From: Branchiostoma floridae
Lineage: Eukaryota > Chordata > Leptocardii > Amphioxiformes > Branchiostomatidae
Assembly: GCF_000003815.2 (NCBI RefSeq)
Contig: NC_049995.1
Span: 7,771,626-7,835,625 of the forward strand
Length of the DNA stretch: 64,000 nt
Direction: 5' to 3'
Made by a program: the position numbers and the translations under genes. The notes beneath the pieces were generated by a model. The model did no database searches. It saw only the letters and a list, made by a program, of their open reading frames with translations, and had not been told where the DNA came from. This document shows positions 24,701-35,335 of this stretch, piece by piece. Position 1 is the first letter of the stretch, and each line of letters starts with the position of its first letter.

Positions 24701-27700
24701 GAAGATTATCTATGTGTGTTTGTGGTGTGGAGGATAGTAGTGCTGAGCCGTAGTCAATGTGTGATAAAACCAGGGTTTGAATAACAGATCTTAATGTACT
24801 TTTTGTGAAGTACTTCCTGTGTCGTCTTATTGTGGCTAGTATGCCTGCCATTTTCTTCTTCGTTTTATCGATATGCGGTGCCCATGTGAGACGTTGGTCT
24901 ATAGTGAGACCTAACAGTTCAGCCTGTTCTACATGTGTAATGTCGGTTGTGATAGTGATACGCTAAGAGTTGAACATGCTTTACTTTTTTCACAATACAA
25001 TATACAATATACAATAGCTTACAGTGATACAATGTATATGGTTATTACTGTTGTACTGAGGTCACTAATGTTAAGTGCCAAATGGCAGGTGCTCTATGCC
25101 AGGTTGCGATTTAGCTGCACGTATAATGTATAAGCCCCGACTTCATAGAGAGTAGCTATAGTCAGCTCATATAATAACAAATTAATGATAACATAACTAT
25201 CAGCCATGAAAAAAGTGTCATGTTAATGTTTTAATAACCAGATATAAACCAACCTCCCCGAGCCCCTGTATGACTCGTACAGCGATGAAGAGATACTTGT
25301 TTGCTCTGGCTGCGACCGGTGTGACCAGAGTGAAGAGAGCTGTACACAGGATACCCAGCCCAAACACTGGCTTCCCACCATACCTCCCTGTGGAACACAT
25401 ACAGTAATGTTTATCAGTAACCCAGCCCAAACACTGGCTTCCCACCGTACCTCCCTGTGGAACACATACAGTAATGTTTATCAGTAACCCAGGAAAACAC
25501 TGGCTTCCCACCATACCTCCCTGTGGAACACATACAGTAATGTTTATCAGTAACCCAGCCCAAACACTGGCTTCCCACTGTACCTCCCTGTGGAACACAT
25601 ACAGTAATGTTTATCAGTAACCCAGCCCAAACACTGGCTTCCCACTGTACCTCCCTGTGGAACACATACAGTAATGTTTGTCAGTAACCCAGCCCAAACA
25701 CAGTGGCTTCCCACCATACCTCCATGTGGAACACATACAGTAATGTTTATCAGTAACCCAGCCCAAAGACTGGCTTCCCACTGCAGGGCTCGAAGTTAAC
25801 TATGTCCCGATGTCCCGAGACCACTAAAATTTAGGCCGGGACAACTGAAAAATCTTTTTGGGACACTTTTGGGACAATAGGAAAACGAATCAACATCAGA
25901 ATGTCCGATCTCCCCGCGGCAGGCTTTTAGCTAGCAATGCGTACAGCCGTACAATGTACGGCCTTCGCTAAAAAAATCGCAAAATGTACGCCCTGTTTTT
26001 TGGATATAAGCCTTTGGTACGCCCTTATTTTCCCCCGGAAACTTCGCTCGAAGTTCAAATTCGCCGATTCCGGCGCACCGAGCCGCCATTTTGGGTGATT
26101 CTACCTCAAGTCTCGCGCAATCTCGCACTCACTCACATCTCGCGAATCGCGAGAGTCACACCCCATTGGCCATTTCGGCGTGACGTAGCGCGCCCAGGGG
26201 CCATTATTGGTGGAATATCTGATATCCCCGCTGTTTTCGCGGGAAAAATCACGCAGGGAAGCGTAAAAACTTTGATTTGTTTACGAAAACTCGTCGAATG
26301 CCTGAAGTCATTGGTGATAAGTACATGTATAGGATTTTTTTGGAGGTTTTTTTTGCTTGTTTGTCGGTGGAATGTGGGAAAAATAACAGCTAATGTGACG
26401 ATGACATACTGGGGAGGGGGGCGGTGTCGGCACTGAATTCGTAGAAAATGTTGAACGGAGGTCGCGATTTTTTCACGGTAACTTGAGATATTACTTTTGT
26501 TGCAGTCTTTAGTTTTAAAATATTGATAAATGGATGTTGTTTGTTGAGAAAATTTCGCTTAATTTGCCCTTGGAACACATCTTTTCTGCTATATATTTTC
26601 AATGAATTAAATGTTTGTACACATTTTTCTGTACTGTGTAAAGTTACAACGGTGATGTTACAGGCTACAAGTAACTTTTCAGTGCATTTATTTTCAGCTA
26701 TGTTCTTAACAGAGTAGATACACAAAAGAAATATAAGATGTACCTGGCAGTCCTGGCTACACTTTCTCCTCTGTTGGTTTGCAGATTTTCTTGTAGACTT
26801 CTTTAGCTTGCTGTTGTTATATATGTAACAGTCAAGTTTCACCTTTAGCTGTAATGTTAATTTACTCTCCCTGATTGTATGTATTAACTCATGAAACATT
26901 TTATTGTAAGGAATCAGTGTTATATTACTTGAAAATTACCTCATGTATTCTTTAAGCCATACCCACCTCAAATCAAGAACACATACCTCCCATTCTCAGG
27001 ACAAAAGTAGTTTTGCAGCAAAGACAAAAATTTGGCTATATTCTACTTCAAAATGCAGGAAATAGCATTTCAGAGGCTTTAAATTTCAAAATTTTCCGGG
27101 GGAAGATACCCCCGGACCCCCCTACAATGCTCGCGCCTTCGGCGCTCATCGCGCGGCTCTGCCGCGCAGTGCGGAAAGTACAACACATTACAGATATACA
27201 CCCTAAAAAAATTCCTAGCTAAAAGCCTACCCCGCGGTTGTCAGGCGTGCGTACTCTGACTTACAGTTGTTGTAATACATAATTTCTGAAAATAGGGTTG
27301 GGACAGTCCATCCTCACTTCGGGACAGTTGAAATTTATTTTTGGGACAATGCGGGACAGTAGGGAAAAAAGTTAAGTTTGAGGCCTGCCACTGTACCTCC
27401 CTGTGGAACACATACAGTAATGTTTATCAGTAACCCAGCCCAAACACTGGCTTACCACCGTACCTCCCTGTGGAACACATACAGTAATGTTTATCAGTAA
27501 CCCAGCCCAAACACTGGCTTACCACCATACCTCCCTGTGGAACACATACAGTAATGTTTATCAGTAACCCAGCCCAAACACTGGCTTACCACCATACCTC
27601 CCTGTGGAACACATACAGTAATGTTTATCAGTAACCCAGCCCAAACACTGGCTTACCACCATACCTCCCTGTGGAACACATACAGTAATGTTTATCAGTA

Positions 27701-29912
27701 ACCCAGCCCAAACACTGGCTTACCACCATACCTCCCTGTGGAACACATACAGTAATGTTTATCAGTAACCCAGCCCAAACACTGGCTTACCACCATACCT
27801 CCCTGTGGAACACATACAGTAATGTTTGTCAGTAACCCAGCCCAAACACAGTGGCTTCCCACCATACCTCCATGTGGAACACATACAGTTAGGTTTATCA
27901 GTAACCCAGCCCTAACACTGGCTTCCCACCTCCCTGTAGAAGTTGGGTGACCGTGTCAATGAAGGTTAGACATCCAGGTAGTAAGATATGCCGAAAAGCA
28001 GTTACTCAAGCAACTGGATATGATTTTGGAAATTTTCAGTCATCATTTCAGACACCATCCAGTCAGTGTCTTTCGTCAGTGACACTGAGGAAGGCTGTTT
28101 GAAAATTGCCCTTTCACCTACCTGCAAGAAAGCCCCCTGGGATCTGTGTGACGATGTAGCCGTAGAAGAAAGCTCCCAGGATGATACTCTGTTCACCGGA
28201 GTCCCATCCAAACTCTCCGGGCTGCAAACAACAGAAACAGGACAATCAGAGATGGCAGACTTCACTCCCTTACCCATACTGATATTGGGCCTAGGAAAAA
28301 CAAGGTTGTACTTCCTGTCCTGAAATTAGGATGAGGGTCCATTATAGGTAGGGATGATCTTTTTTCTTGTAATCTTTTTAGGCTGGCGAAAACTGTAGAT
28401 GACAATACAGTTGAACAAAGTAAAATGAAATGCATGAGGACACTACTAGTAAGTGTCTTTCAATGCTTGCATATTGTGCATAATAAAATTTAGATGCATT
28501 TAACCTTTATTTGATAGGACAAGCCGTGTTCTTATTTCAATAGGAAGCAGGCGGAATAAAAATTCTAACTGGAAGCTATGTGACGCCACTGCCCACCCCA
28601 AGTGAGGGTTGACACCAGGTTTTTCTATGGTAGGGAAACAGAAAACACAACATTTTTTCCTAGGCCTAATATCAATATGCTGTTGTGATTGTGCATACCT
28701 TGTCTTGGCCTGTGGTGTTCGTGTTCGGCACACAGTCTTCGGATCCGTTCAGCGCAGCTTTCTGGGTGTGGTTCACCATGGCGACCATGGCGACACTCAG
28801 GTTGACCCTCATGCCGTACGCGCTGAAGAAACCGAACGAGCCGAGAACGGCCAGGAGGTATCGTGTAGAGGTCCATACGGGCACTGGGAGGAAAGGCACA
28901 CATACTTATATTGTAATTTTCACATGTATCAAGAAGCTTTTATCAAGCTTCTTGGTCACAATTTTGCACAAATGACATAAGCTTAGCTTAAAGGTATGTA
29001 TTGCCATATCTGAGCGATCAAAACAAAGTCACTGTTTTTTAGACATAAAATACTTAGTTTAAAGGTATGTATTGCCATATCTGAGCGATCAAAACACTAT
29101 GTCACTGTTTTTATTATATTTTTCCACATTATACGTCGAGTCTACGTACCTTATAGACTAATACACTGCATGGAGCAACTTTCACAATGTATGAATGTGA
29201 CTTTGTTGTGTATGCCACTTAAGCAAATATTTCACAGCTTGTCCAACTTTCTGACGAACCAAGGATCTTCAACGTGAAACATTAATTGCATATGAAATGT
29301 GATAAAATAATGTGAATGTGTTGCATGCATACATTTACTACAAATGTCAATATAGTAAAAGAAATTTAAGAATAGTTTTGGGCCAAAATTTTACGACGCA
29401 TAACTTAACCAACATTTGTGTAACGCCTGGGTCCGACGTCTGGGTCAATATATAAGTTATTATAACTAACTTAGTAAAACCGGTTTATGTGGTCACGGTG
29501 GTTACAGTACTGTATTTCAAACACTCAGGCCAATACTGGTGGTCTACGATGAAAATATCCTATGCCTAGCAAGGCTCTAACATCACATTGTTGCACATAA
29601 CAGTCCATCAGTTTTTCTTAAGCTTATCCAAACTTCCAGGCTGCAAACACCGGTTGCAACAGAACTGTTGGACACAGTCCAAACCGCTGCACGCCCCCCT
29701 CCCCACTTCACTTCCGGGATCCGGATACGTAATGGTCAGTTCCAAAATAAGACGCAGGACGCGTGCCAAGTTTTCAACACAATTGATATCTACTATCCAG
29801 AAAGGGGGATGTCTGTGACTTGTCCAGGCAACGCAAAAGATACGGGAGGAAAGTTCTTACCTTTCTCTCCAGACTTTTTAGGCCGGAATGCGGACGAGCT
29901 TGCCCCGTCCAT
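18800..29912 (-). CDS. SLC17A5-like: SLC17-family anion transporter, sialin-like (complete, 516 aa, 12 exons)
   Basis: Major-facilitator anion/H+ or anion/Na+ transporter; sialin exports sialic acid from lysosomes. Exons (minus): 29861-29912, 28699-28883, 28122-28221, 25254-25387, 23595-23682, 23010-23096, 22215-22348, 21387-21536, 20497-20629, 19691-19841, 19322-19415, 18800-19042. Every junction is GT-AG and the phases close to 517 codons with stop; human sialin is 495. TM1 (about residues 23-45) holds [15 protein letters not shown], followed by a luminal loop with NHT, NGS and NTT glycosylation sites. Family signatures are [60 protein letters not shown] and the sialin-like end [13 protein letters not shown]...VQSWA. 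The start [13 protein letters not shown] is provisional because the frame is open to an upstream in-frame ATG at 29978. The N-terminus lacks an obvious dileucine lysosomal motif. Paralogue identity within SLC17 is inferred; the family is certain. Confidence 0.95.
19195..19285. repeat. (CCAT/CCCT)n microsatellite
   Basis: Imperfect run of CCATCCCTCCATCCAT-type units in the last intron of the SLC17 gene. Confidence 0.9.
19506..19627. mobile_element. Palindromic MITE, TACTGTAA(C)TGCA ends
   Basis: TACTGTAACTGCATTTAAGT on the left is mirrored imperfectly by TGCATCTACAGAAGTA. Same family as 2971-3129. It lies in SLC17 intron 10. Confidence 0.5.
19885..19990 (+). repeat. tRNA-derived SINE fragment
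   Basis: TGGTCTTGTGGTTAGG (A-box-like) and GGTTCGAATCC (B box) are about 45 bp apart, as in a tRNA-headed SINE. It is inside SLC17 intron 9. Confidence 0.5.
20765..21058 (-). repeat. tRNA-derived SINE
   Basis: On the minus strand, TGGCCGAGTAGGTAGAG (A box) and GTTCGATCCC (B box) form a tRNA-like head at 21055-20980. It is followed by a body of about 210 bp ending in TGTACAGATATACAAGC. It lies in SLC17 intron 8. Confidence 0.65.
21285..21345 (-). repeat. Partial duplicate of the 3' end of SLC17 exon 8
   Basis: GATCAAACAGTAGAATCCCC followed by TTCATGTACGT matches exon 8 at 21390-21440 (GATCAAACAGTAGAATCTCC then TTCATGTATGT). The copy sits 40 bp downstream of the real exon's donor, carries mismatches and small shifts, and is not needed for the reading frame. 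Confidence 0.7.
21572..21845. repeat. Interspersed repeat ending in GAGGATGTCATCCA
   Basis: AGTACCAAAATG, GTAGAAGTGACACT and CTGCAGAGGATGTCATCCA appear in the same order at 35895-36245. A related end is at 59110-59145. No coding content; a non-autonomous element is likely. Confidence 0.55.
22406..22628. mobile_element. Palindromic MITE, AGTTCACCTTTATCCG ends
   Basis: Left arm AAGTTCACCTTTATCCGTGG with GGTAACCTATATTCGCTGT; right arm ACAGCGGATAAAGGTTACCC then AAAGGTGAACTAGTGTTAA. Almost the whole element is one long inverted repeat around about 22515. It lies in SLC17 intron 6. Confidence 0.7.
23097..23162. repeat. 11-bp minisatellite abutting SLC17 exon 6 acceptor
   Basis: About five and a half copies of GGAACATGTGT directly follow the exon boundary at 23096. 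On the gene strand this is a run of ACACATGTTCC units ending in the acceptor AG. Confidence 0.85.
24285..24935 (-). mobile_element. LINE reverse-transcriptase C-terminal fragment
   Basis: A 187-codon open frame (24288-24851), extending upstream without Met to about 24935, encodes the typical end of a non-LTR retrotransposon polyprotein: [41 protein letters not shown] and [14 protein letters not shown]. Upstream RT and endonuclease domains are absent, so this is a 5'-truncated copy in SLC17 intron 4. Confidence 0.85.
25381..25783. repeat. 67-bp tandem array containing the SLC17 exon 4 splice acceptor (left block)
   Basis: Units begin at 25381, 25448, 25514, 25581, 25648 and 25717 (periods 67, 66, 67, 67, 69). 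Each unit holds roughly 34 bp of exon 4 coding sequence, the AG acceptor with CTGTGGAAC, and about 33 bp of intron. The leftmost copy is the genuine exon start at 25387. Using any other copy's acceptor leads to an in-frame TGA within about 14 codons. Confidence 0.92.
25784..27387. mobile_element. 1.6-kb hAT-like non-autonomous transposon inserted in the 67-bp array
   Basis: Left end CAGGGCTCGAAGTTAACT and right end (reverse complement) CAGGCCTCAAACTTAACT are inverted repeats. The sequence CCACTG flanks both sides (25778-25783 and 27388-27393), a 6-bp target duplication within a repeat unit. GGGACA words recur at both ends. A second inner inverted pair, AGGCTTTTAGCTAG near 25921 and CTAGCTAAAAGCCT near 27216, points to a nested element or long internal repeats. 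GC-rich CpG blocks lie at 26000-26230 and 27100-27180. A 169-codon minus-strand frame (26390-26899) resembles nothing I know. The CAGGG end suggests hAT, although that superfamily usually duplicates 8 bp. Confidence 0.75.
27388..27940. repeat. 67-bp splice-acceptor tandem array (right block)
   Basis: Continues the array at 25381-25783 after the transposon: units start at 27394, 27461, 27528, 27595, 27662, 27729, 27796 and 27865, the last one degenerate and ending near 27940. Most units here read GGCTTACCACC where the left block reads GGCTTCCCACC. Confidence 0.92.
28281..28674. mobile_element. MITE, GGGCCTAGGAAAAA ends
   Basis: GATATTGGGCCTAGGAAAAA on the left and TTTTTTCCTAGGCCTAATAT on the right; the inner right arm GAAAACACAACA matches the family member at 4133-4526. 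It lies in SLC17 intron 2, ending about 25 bp from exon 2. Confidence 0.65.
28985..29110. repeat. Two-copy direct repeat, about 62 bp
   Basis: AAAGGTATGTATTGCCATAT followed by CTGAGCGATCAAAACA occurs twice in tandem in SLC17 intron 1. Confidence 0.9.
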
Positions 29913-30225
29913 TTGTTTTTGAGACTCATGTGACGTTCGGTCTTGTGACCACTGAAAGTGCGACTGCGTTTCTTGCAAAACTCGGTAGGTGACGCACCTG
30001 ACTGGTTAACTTCAGAACCACCTGTTCAAACAAAAGAATGTACACAATGTATACGAATTCTTCATACGTATCGTACAGCGGTAGGTTTAGCAGCCAATCA
30101 ATGAGGCAATATCAAATGTGCTACCAAGCGCAATTTCCCAAACTTTTTGTGCTGAGATCGTAGTTAAAAAAGTATACCAACGTTAGCAGTTATCCAAGGA
30201 CGTTTAACGTAATATAACAGTTAAT

Positions 30226-31483
30226 CACTCGGCACAAAAAGTTTGGAATATCAACTTTGGTATGTCATATTTCCGTTATTTATGCATCGATTTCAATGTG
30301 TTATATATCAATAGAAAGCTTGTGTGATTTTCTTTCCTATGGTATCAAACTAATTCTGATTGTAAACACATGAAACGAGCACAAGGCCTGCTTACGTGCG
30401 TGGGTCACGAAAAAAAAGTGCCCAAATTCCCCTACTTCTGTTCAACACTGCATCATCCTGTTGATATTGGCGCGTGTGTCACTGGTTCAATCAATCCTCT
30501 TTTCACCTCACATTTGGTATACGGAACAAACAAGGTTTTAGTACACTTGAGTAGAGTTCATCTGCCCTTTCGATAGTTGGATGGCAGAATCAAAGCGTGG
30601 ATGCGGCAAGGAGAACCGCACGCTGACTAGGCAAGAGTAACTTTCGGCATTTGGTGGTGGAGGCAGCGTCATGGTGTGGGGCGGTATTAACCACCATAGG
30701 AAAAACAAGACTCGTCATCATTCCAGGCAAATTAATGTGGTGACATATAGGGACACCATTCTCCATCCAGGAGCAACATTCTACCTCTTCAATATTGGAC
30801 CAAATACCATTCTGCAAGATTACAACAGTCAACACCAGTCCACAGAGAGCAAGGACCATTGGATGTTGGAATAGCCTTCCTACAGCTTATGGCTAGCACT
30901 CGATTGATCACCTCTTGCCATGGTTCAGATTTTTTGCTTGAATAAAGAGTAATTATAGTAGCTTTGATTGACATGTCCTGTTTATTCAACTTGCCTTCAT
31001 TCACAAGTCAATACTGACGGAAGAAAATGAGCAGAATGGAGTGATTGACTTTAGTAGCGTAATTTTGGCACTTTATCTTTAGGACCCCCTGTACGTAAGC
31101 GGGCCTAGTCCTCGTTCCGTGAATTTACACTCATAAAATACTCCACTCAGATATGTTAAAAAGAAACTTGGATGTTCTGTATACCAAACATTAGGTGATA
31201 AAAGGATTGATTGAATCATTGTCACCCGCGGTCATAACAACAGCTGAACCGGACGATACAGTTTTGAACAGAAACGGGGGAATTTGGGCACTTTTTTTTC
31301 GTGACCCACTCACGTTAGCAGGCCTAGTGTATGTTCCATGAGTTAACAATGATAATGAGTTTGATACCATTGGAAAGAAAACCATGCAAGCTTTCTATAG
31401 ATATATAATATATTGAAATTGATGCAGAAACAACATAAATATGATCAACCGAAGTTGATATTCCAAACTTTTTGTGCTGAGTG
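30226..31483 (+). mobile_element. Decayed Tc1-like transposon with about 210-bp inverted termini
   Basis: Outer ends CACTCGGCACAAAAAGTTTG and its inverted partner AAACTTTTTGTGCTGAGTG bound the element. Similarity between arms runs inward to GTGCCCAAATTCCCC near 30420 and GGGGGAATTTGGGCAC near 31275, so the terminal repeats are long. Between them, a plus-strand transposase relic at 30600-30930 shows GGGGSVMVWGGI, VTYRDTILHPGATFY and IGPNTILQDYN, broken by frameshifts and stops. TA dinucleotides lie next to both ends. A partial outer end at 30131-30153 suggests an older, nested copy. Confidence 0.8.
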
Positions 31484-31486
31484 TAT

Positions 31487-31640
31487 ATAGCGCCAGTACA
31501 CCTTTATCCACAGGGTAACCTACAATCGTTGTTTTTAAAACGATGTTAGTGATATCAACTCCATGGATCCCTGAATTAGATACCCTGTAAGCAACGGATA
31601 TAGGTTACCCTGCGGATAAAGGAAAACTAGCGTTACTTGG
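31487..31640. mobile_element. Palindromic MITE, CACCTTTATCC ends
   Basis: GCCAGTACACCTTTATCCAC and GGATAAAGGAAAACTAGCGT are inverted arms; inner arms GGGTAACCTACAATCGTTG and CAACGGATATAGGTTACCC. Same family as 22406-22628. Confidence 0.65.
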
Positions 31641-31969
31641 TGAAATGACAATCCCAGTTTAGGATGCATGCTCGAATATTTATATGTGAGACTAGAAATC
31701 ACAAAAAGCAACACTATTGAATTGTATATACGCATTTGGAAGGAAAATTGAACCTGCCAAGTGTGACGTTACTTGTAGCCAATAACAACAAAAATCAACA
31801 ACAACCGGGAGATAAAATGCTATGACATTAACACGAAATCAAACATGAGTAAAGACTGGGTTTTGGTCATGGTAAATGAATATTTTGTGTGCTGAAAGTT
31901 TAGAGTTTGTATTTTGTAGTCGCCAAAAGCGGACACTTAGCTGGTCGATCACAAACAATTTTTACCTTT

Positions 31970-33300
31970 GCCAGAATGGCTAAGGTTATGTTTTGGGCTT
32001 GTGAGTCTGTGTGTGTGTCTGTGTGTCTGTTAACAGCATAACTCAAGAAGTCTTGGATGGATCCCGATAATATTTGGTAGGTGGGTAGGGGTCTGGAAAA
32101 CGAAGGTCAAGTTCGATAATGGGCCCCCTAGCGGCTTGCTAAGGTACTGCAGCAGAACCTCAATTTTTGATATCTCGTGTTCTGGACATGCTGTGATCAT
32201 GATTTTTGAGTGGTAGATAGCCCTCGAGGCAGAGAGTAAGTGCTGTGAGTTTGGGCTCCCTAGCGGCTTTTTTTGGAACTGCAGGCGCCGGTTTCCTTTC
32301 AAACTTTGGATGAGAATAACTCTACAACGTGTTGACGGATCGTCATGATTTTTGGTATGTAGATAGAATGAGTGATGACTTACATAATGGTATACTAAAT
32401 ATGCAAATCAGCAGCTAATTTGCATAATTAATGAGGAAAAATTATAAATCCACTACATTCCATGATAGGACTTTCAAACTTGTCACATATGTAGCTGGGA
32501 AGGAGAGAAATGTCGACAGATATCAATTATGCAAATGATGACCTCATTTGCATAATTAATGAGAAAATATGAACATGTTGACGGATCATCATGTTTTTTT
32601 GTATGTAGGTAGCGTAAGTGAAGACCTACATAATGAGATAACAATTATGCAAATCAACAGCTAATTTGCATAATTAATGAGGATATTTCATAAATTCACT
32701 ACATTCCATGATAGGGCTTTAAAACTTGTCACATATGTAGCTGAGAAAGAGAGAAATGTCAATACATATTTATCATGCAAATGATGATCTCATTTGCATA
32801 ATTAATGAGAAAATATTAATGTGTTGACGGATCGTCATGATTTTCGGCATGTAGATAGCCTAAATGAAGACTTATATAATGTGATACTTATTATGCAAGT
32901 TAACAGCTAATTTGCATAATTGATTAGGAAAAGTTCATAAATCCACTGCATTCCATTATAGTACTTTCATCAAAGTTGTCACATATGTAACTGAGAAAGA
33001 GGGAAGAGAGTAAGAGGTGTATTTAAAGACTTTGAAAGAGAATAAGTCAAGAATGGATCAAAGGATCATCATGATTTTTGGTATGCTGATAGCTTAAGTA
33101 ATGCTTGATACAATTTGATATCAATTAATTATAAATTGGGATCTAATTTGCATAATAAATGCCGAAATTTTATAAACCAACTCCAAGCATTTAATTATAA
33201 AGAAAATGAAATGAGTAACGCATTTGTCTACAGACATCATTCTACATAACAAACCTGGTTTATTTGGCAAAGGTATGTGTTCGTGGAACTCTAGTTACCA
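31970..33300 (+). repeat. Complex interspersed repeat with about 245-bp tandem units (ATTTGCATAATTAATGAG)
   Basis: Begins with a GTGTGTGTCTGTGTGTCT stretch and TATTTGGTAGGTGGGTAGGG, then four tandem units near 32342, 32588, 32836 and 33068. The units each carry CATGATTTTTGGTATGTAGA, ATTTGCATAATTAATGAG and TTGTCACATATGTAGCTG. It ends near GGCAAAGGTATGTGTTCGTG. Inverted relatives occur at 42590-42850 and 56400-57240. No protein frame; probably a non-autonomous element. Confidence 0.7.
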
Positions 33301-34439
33301 CTACGTTGTACGAGTAGTTCTTAAATATGCATGTCTTTGAGAACACTTTATAAAAGATATAGTTTGCAAGTGTCAATAAAAAATTGATGTTTTACAGTTG
33401 TGAACCGAGCGGGTGTTGAGGACGCCCAGCACCGGTAGTCAATACCCCAAGGACCGCTCTAACTCACCCGGATGAGAATTTGATTGCATTTGGCACACAA
33501 GAGGTGTTATTTCCTCCAGACCTTTCTTAACTTTTATGATTGAGGGAAATGGGTGATATAACGGTTACCCGAATAAGAGGACATCCTAAATCTTTCAATT
33601 TTTCTTACCTCGTTTGATATACAACTAGAGAGCCCAAACATAGGTCGCGTCTTTGCAACCATAAGCTAGACCTATCTAACAACAAAAAATCGTGACCATA
33701 GCGTCCCCAGCACGAGCTATCAAAACATAGAAACCTGCTACGCTCAAAATCTAATCATTTGGAGGGTGTCATCAACACCTACAGACCTTCCATATATGAA
33801 GACAATCCGTACAGGCATTCTCAAGCTTTTCTTTTTGAGACTGTCATTTTTGTACCCATTGGACTAACGTTATATTCATCTTGTTTATATATGACAATGC
33901 TTTCGCCTTGTTAGATTTATTACTGCTTGACAATATCAACCTTGCATGTATGATGTCTATATTTGGGGATGCATTTTAGCAGAAACACATACCTACAGTG
34001 TGAAGGTTGCAAAGGACGACAGGTAGACTTTTACCTTTTAAGGTTAAAACTTAAAAGTTTCTTACTTTGTTTTGGTGTCTTGATATCGAATCATAACATT
34101 ATGATCTATATGTACTGTGACTTAGCAATATAGTGTCTTATGTGACGTGTTTTAGATTGTTACATGTTGAAGGAGTTTTATGTTGACTTAAGTTTATTTT
34201 GATCCACAATTAGCTTTTTACCGCAGCTATTCTTGTAAAACATAATGATAATGCAAACACTTAAAAGTATTTGTTTATGGTATATAATACTTTATAAGTC
34301 ATTTTATGAATATCATAATGATAATCAAGTCAAAGAGTAGCACCCGTTCAGTTCCCAAAACATTGTTCAAGAAACATGGACATGTCCCCACGTATACACA
34401 CGTCGAAAGAAGCGAGAAGAAGTTGTCTCAGTTATAACC
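33301..34439. other. Intergenic, no gene recognised
   Basis: No supportable exon or complete repeat. AT-rich, with a short GC-richer patch at 33405-33470. Confidence 0.4.
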
Positions 34440-34642
34440 TAGCTTAGGCTTACATTTCCAAAGCGGGGCCAGGCCGGAATGTTTTAAGAAACGACAAATT
34501 AAAATGTATGGCTAGAAATATACATAAACCATGCCCACGAATCTTATTTTGACATTTGTGTATTTTTGATGTACTTTATATAATTCTTTTTTCTCCCGAA
34601 AGCTGCCCGGTCGGGCCTCAGTTTGGAAATGTGACCTAAGCT
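34440..34642. mobile_element. MITE, TAGCTTAGG..CATTTCCAAA ends
   Basis: TAGCTTAGGCTTACATTTCC on the left, TTTGGAAATGTGACCTAAGC on the right, with inner GGGGCC / GGGCC arms. Degenerate relatives are at 36370-36670 (three pieces) and near 39340. Confidence 0.6.
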
Positions 34643-34927
34643 TTAGTACAGCACTTTTGTCTACTATGTACGTATTGTTGCTTGTACTGCCCTGTATTCA
34701 TTCAGACCTTTGTAGTACCTAGTGGCACATAGGGCAGCAAATTTCCTTGCCGTTCCAGTAGCAAGGTAGATTTTATGCGGTGCGTAGCACCGGCTATGAG
34801 ACAGGAGAAGCGGTTCTTTCAACCCTTCGTTTGGTTTGCATGCATGGATGCATGCATGGATGCATGAATCGGTCAATTTAACCAAACCCTTCTAATAGCC
34901 CTTCTATACGCTCTATTGCGTAATCGA

Positions 34928-35018
34928 GCCAGCGTGGCCGAGCGGTCTTCAGCACGGTACCTATTGGAGCAGTTTGCTTCTCCAGCCGTAGATCGTGGGT
35001 GCGAAACCCACTTGCTAA
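34928..35018 (+). pseudogene. tRNA-Leu-like pseudogene or SINE head
   Basis: GCCAGCGTGGCCGAGCGGTC matches the 5' half of leucine tRNAs and GTGGGTGCGAAACCCAC is an intact T-arm stem, but its loop is not TTCRANN. The 3' acceptor strand does not pair with GCCAGCG, and no good anticodon arm is evident. Not a functional tRNA as far as I can see. Confidence 0.45.
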
Positions 35019-35149
35019 AATGTTTTTTCTTTGTTAGACAAATCTCATGTAGTTTTTTTTAATAGAAGAAAGACCAATTCAGTAATTCAATGTCTAAAAA
35101 CTCTTTTTTTTTTGTGATTTTGTTTAACATCCAGGCTTTTTCCAAAATA

Positions 35150-35335
35150 CGCACCGGCCAGCTTTTTTCAGAAGCTTTCTTGTTTCACAGGAAGGGGTTT
35201 CTAAACTGTCGCGTCTAACAAGCTCATGGCACCTCCTCGAATATGAGATCCCAGTTTTACGTCCCTCCCGGAAGATGGAAGCAGGAGTTCAACTGTGAGA
35301 CTGCTACCAGTTGAGCCACACGGACACCTGTTATA
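35150..35335 (-). repeat. tRNA-headed SINE with shared body
   Basis: On the minus strand: GTGTGGCTCAACTGGTAGCA (A-box region) and GTTGAACTCC (B box), then the body TTCCGGGAGGGACGTAAAAC and GAGGAGGTGCC. The same body follows a 5S-rRNA-like head at 57385-57600. Confidence 0.65.

Noticed and set aside
24288-24851. 187-codon frame as a host gene
   Set aside because: Its content is the C-terminal part of a non-LTR retrotransposon polyprotein.
26390-26899. 169-codon minus-strand frame as a transposase
   Set aside because: No recognisable domain or catalytic residues; low-complexity composition typical of AT-rich non-coding DNA inside the inserted element.
25381-27940. CRISPR-like array
   Set aside because: Unit and spacer are one continuous 67-bp tandem repeat without unique spacers, in a eukaryotic intron.
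34928-35018. Functional tRNA-Leu
   Set aside because: The acceptor stem does not close, the T-loop is not canonical and no convincing anticodon arm is visible; kept only as a tRNA-like pseudogene.
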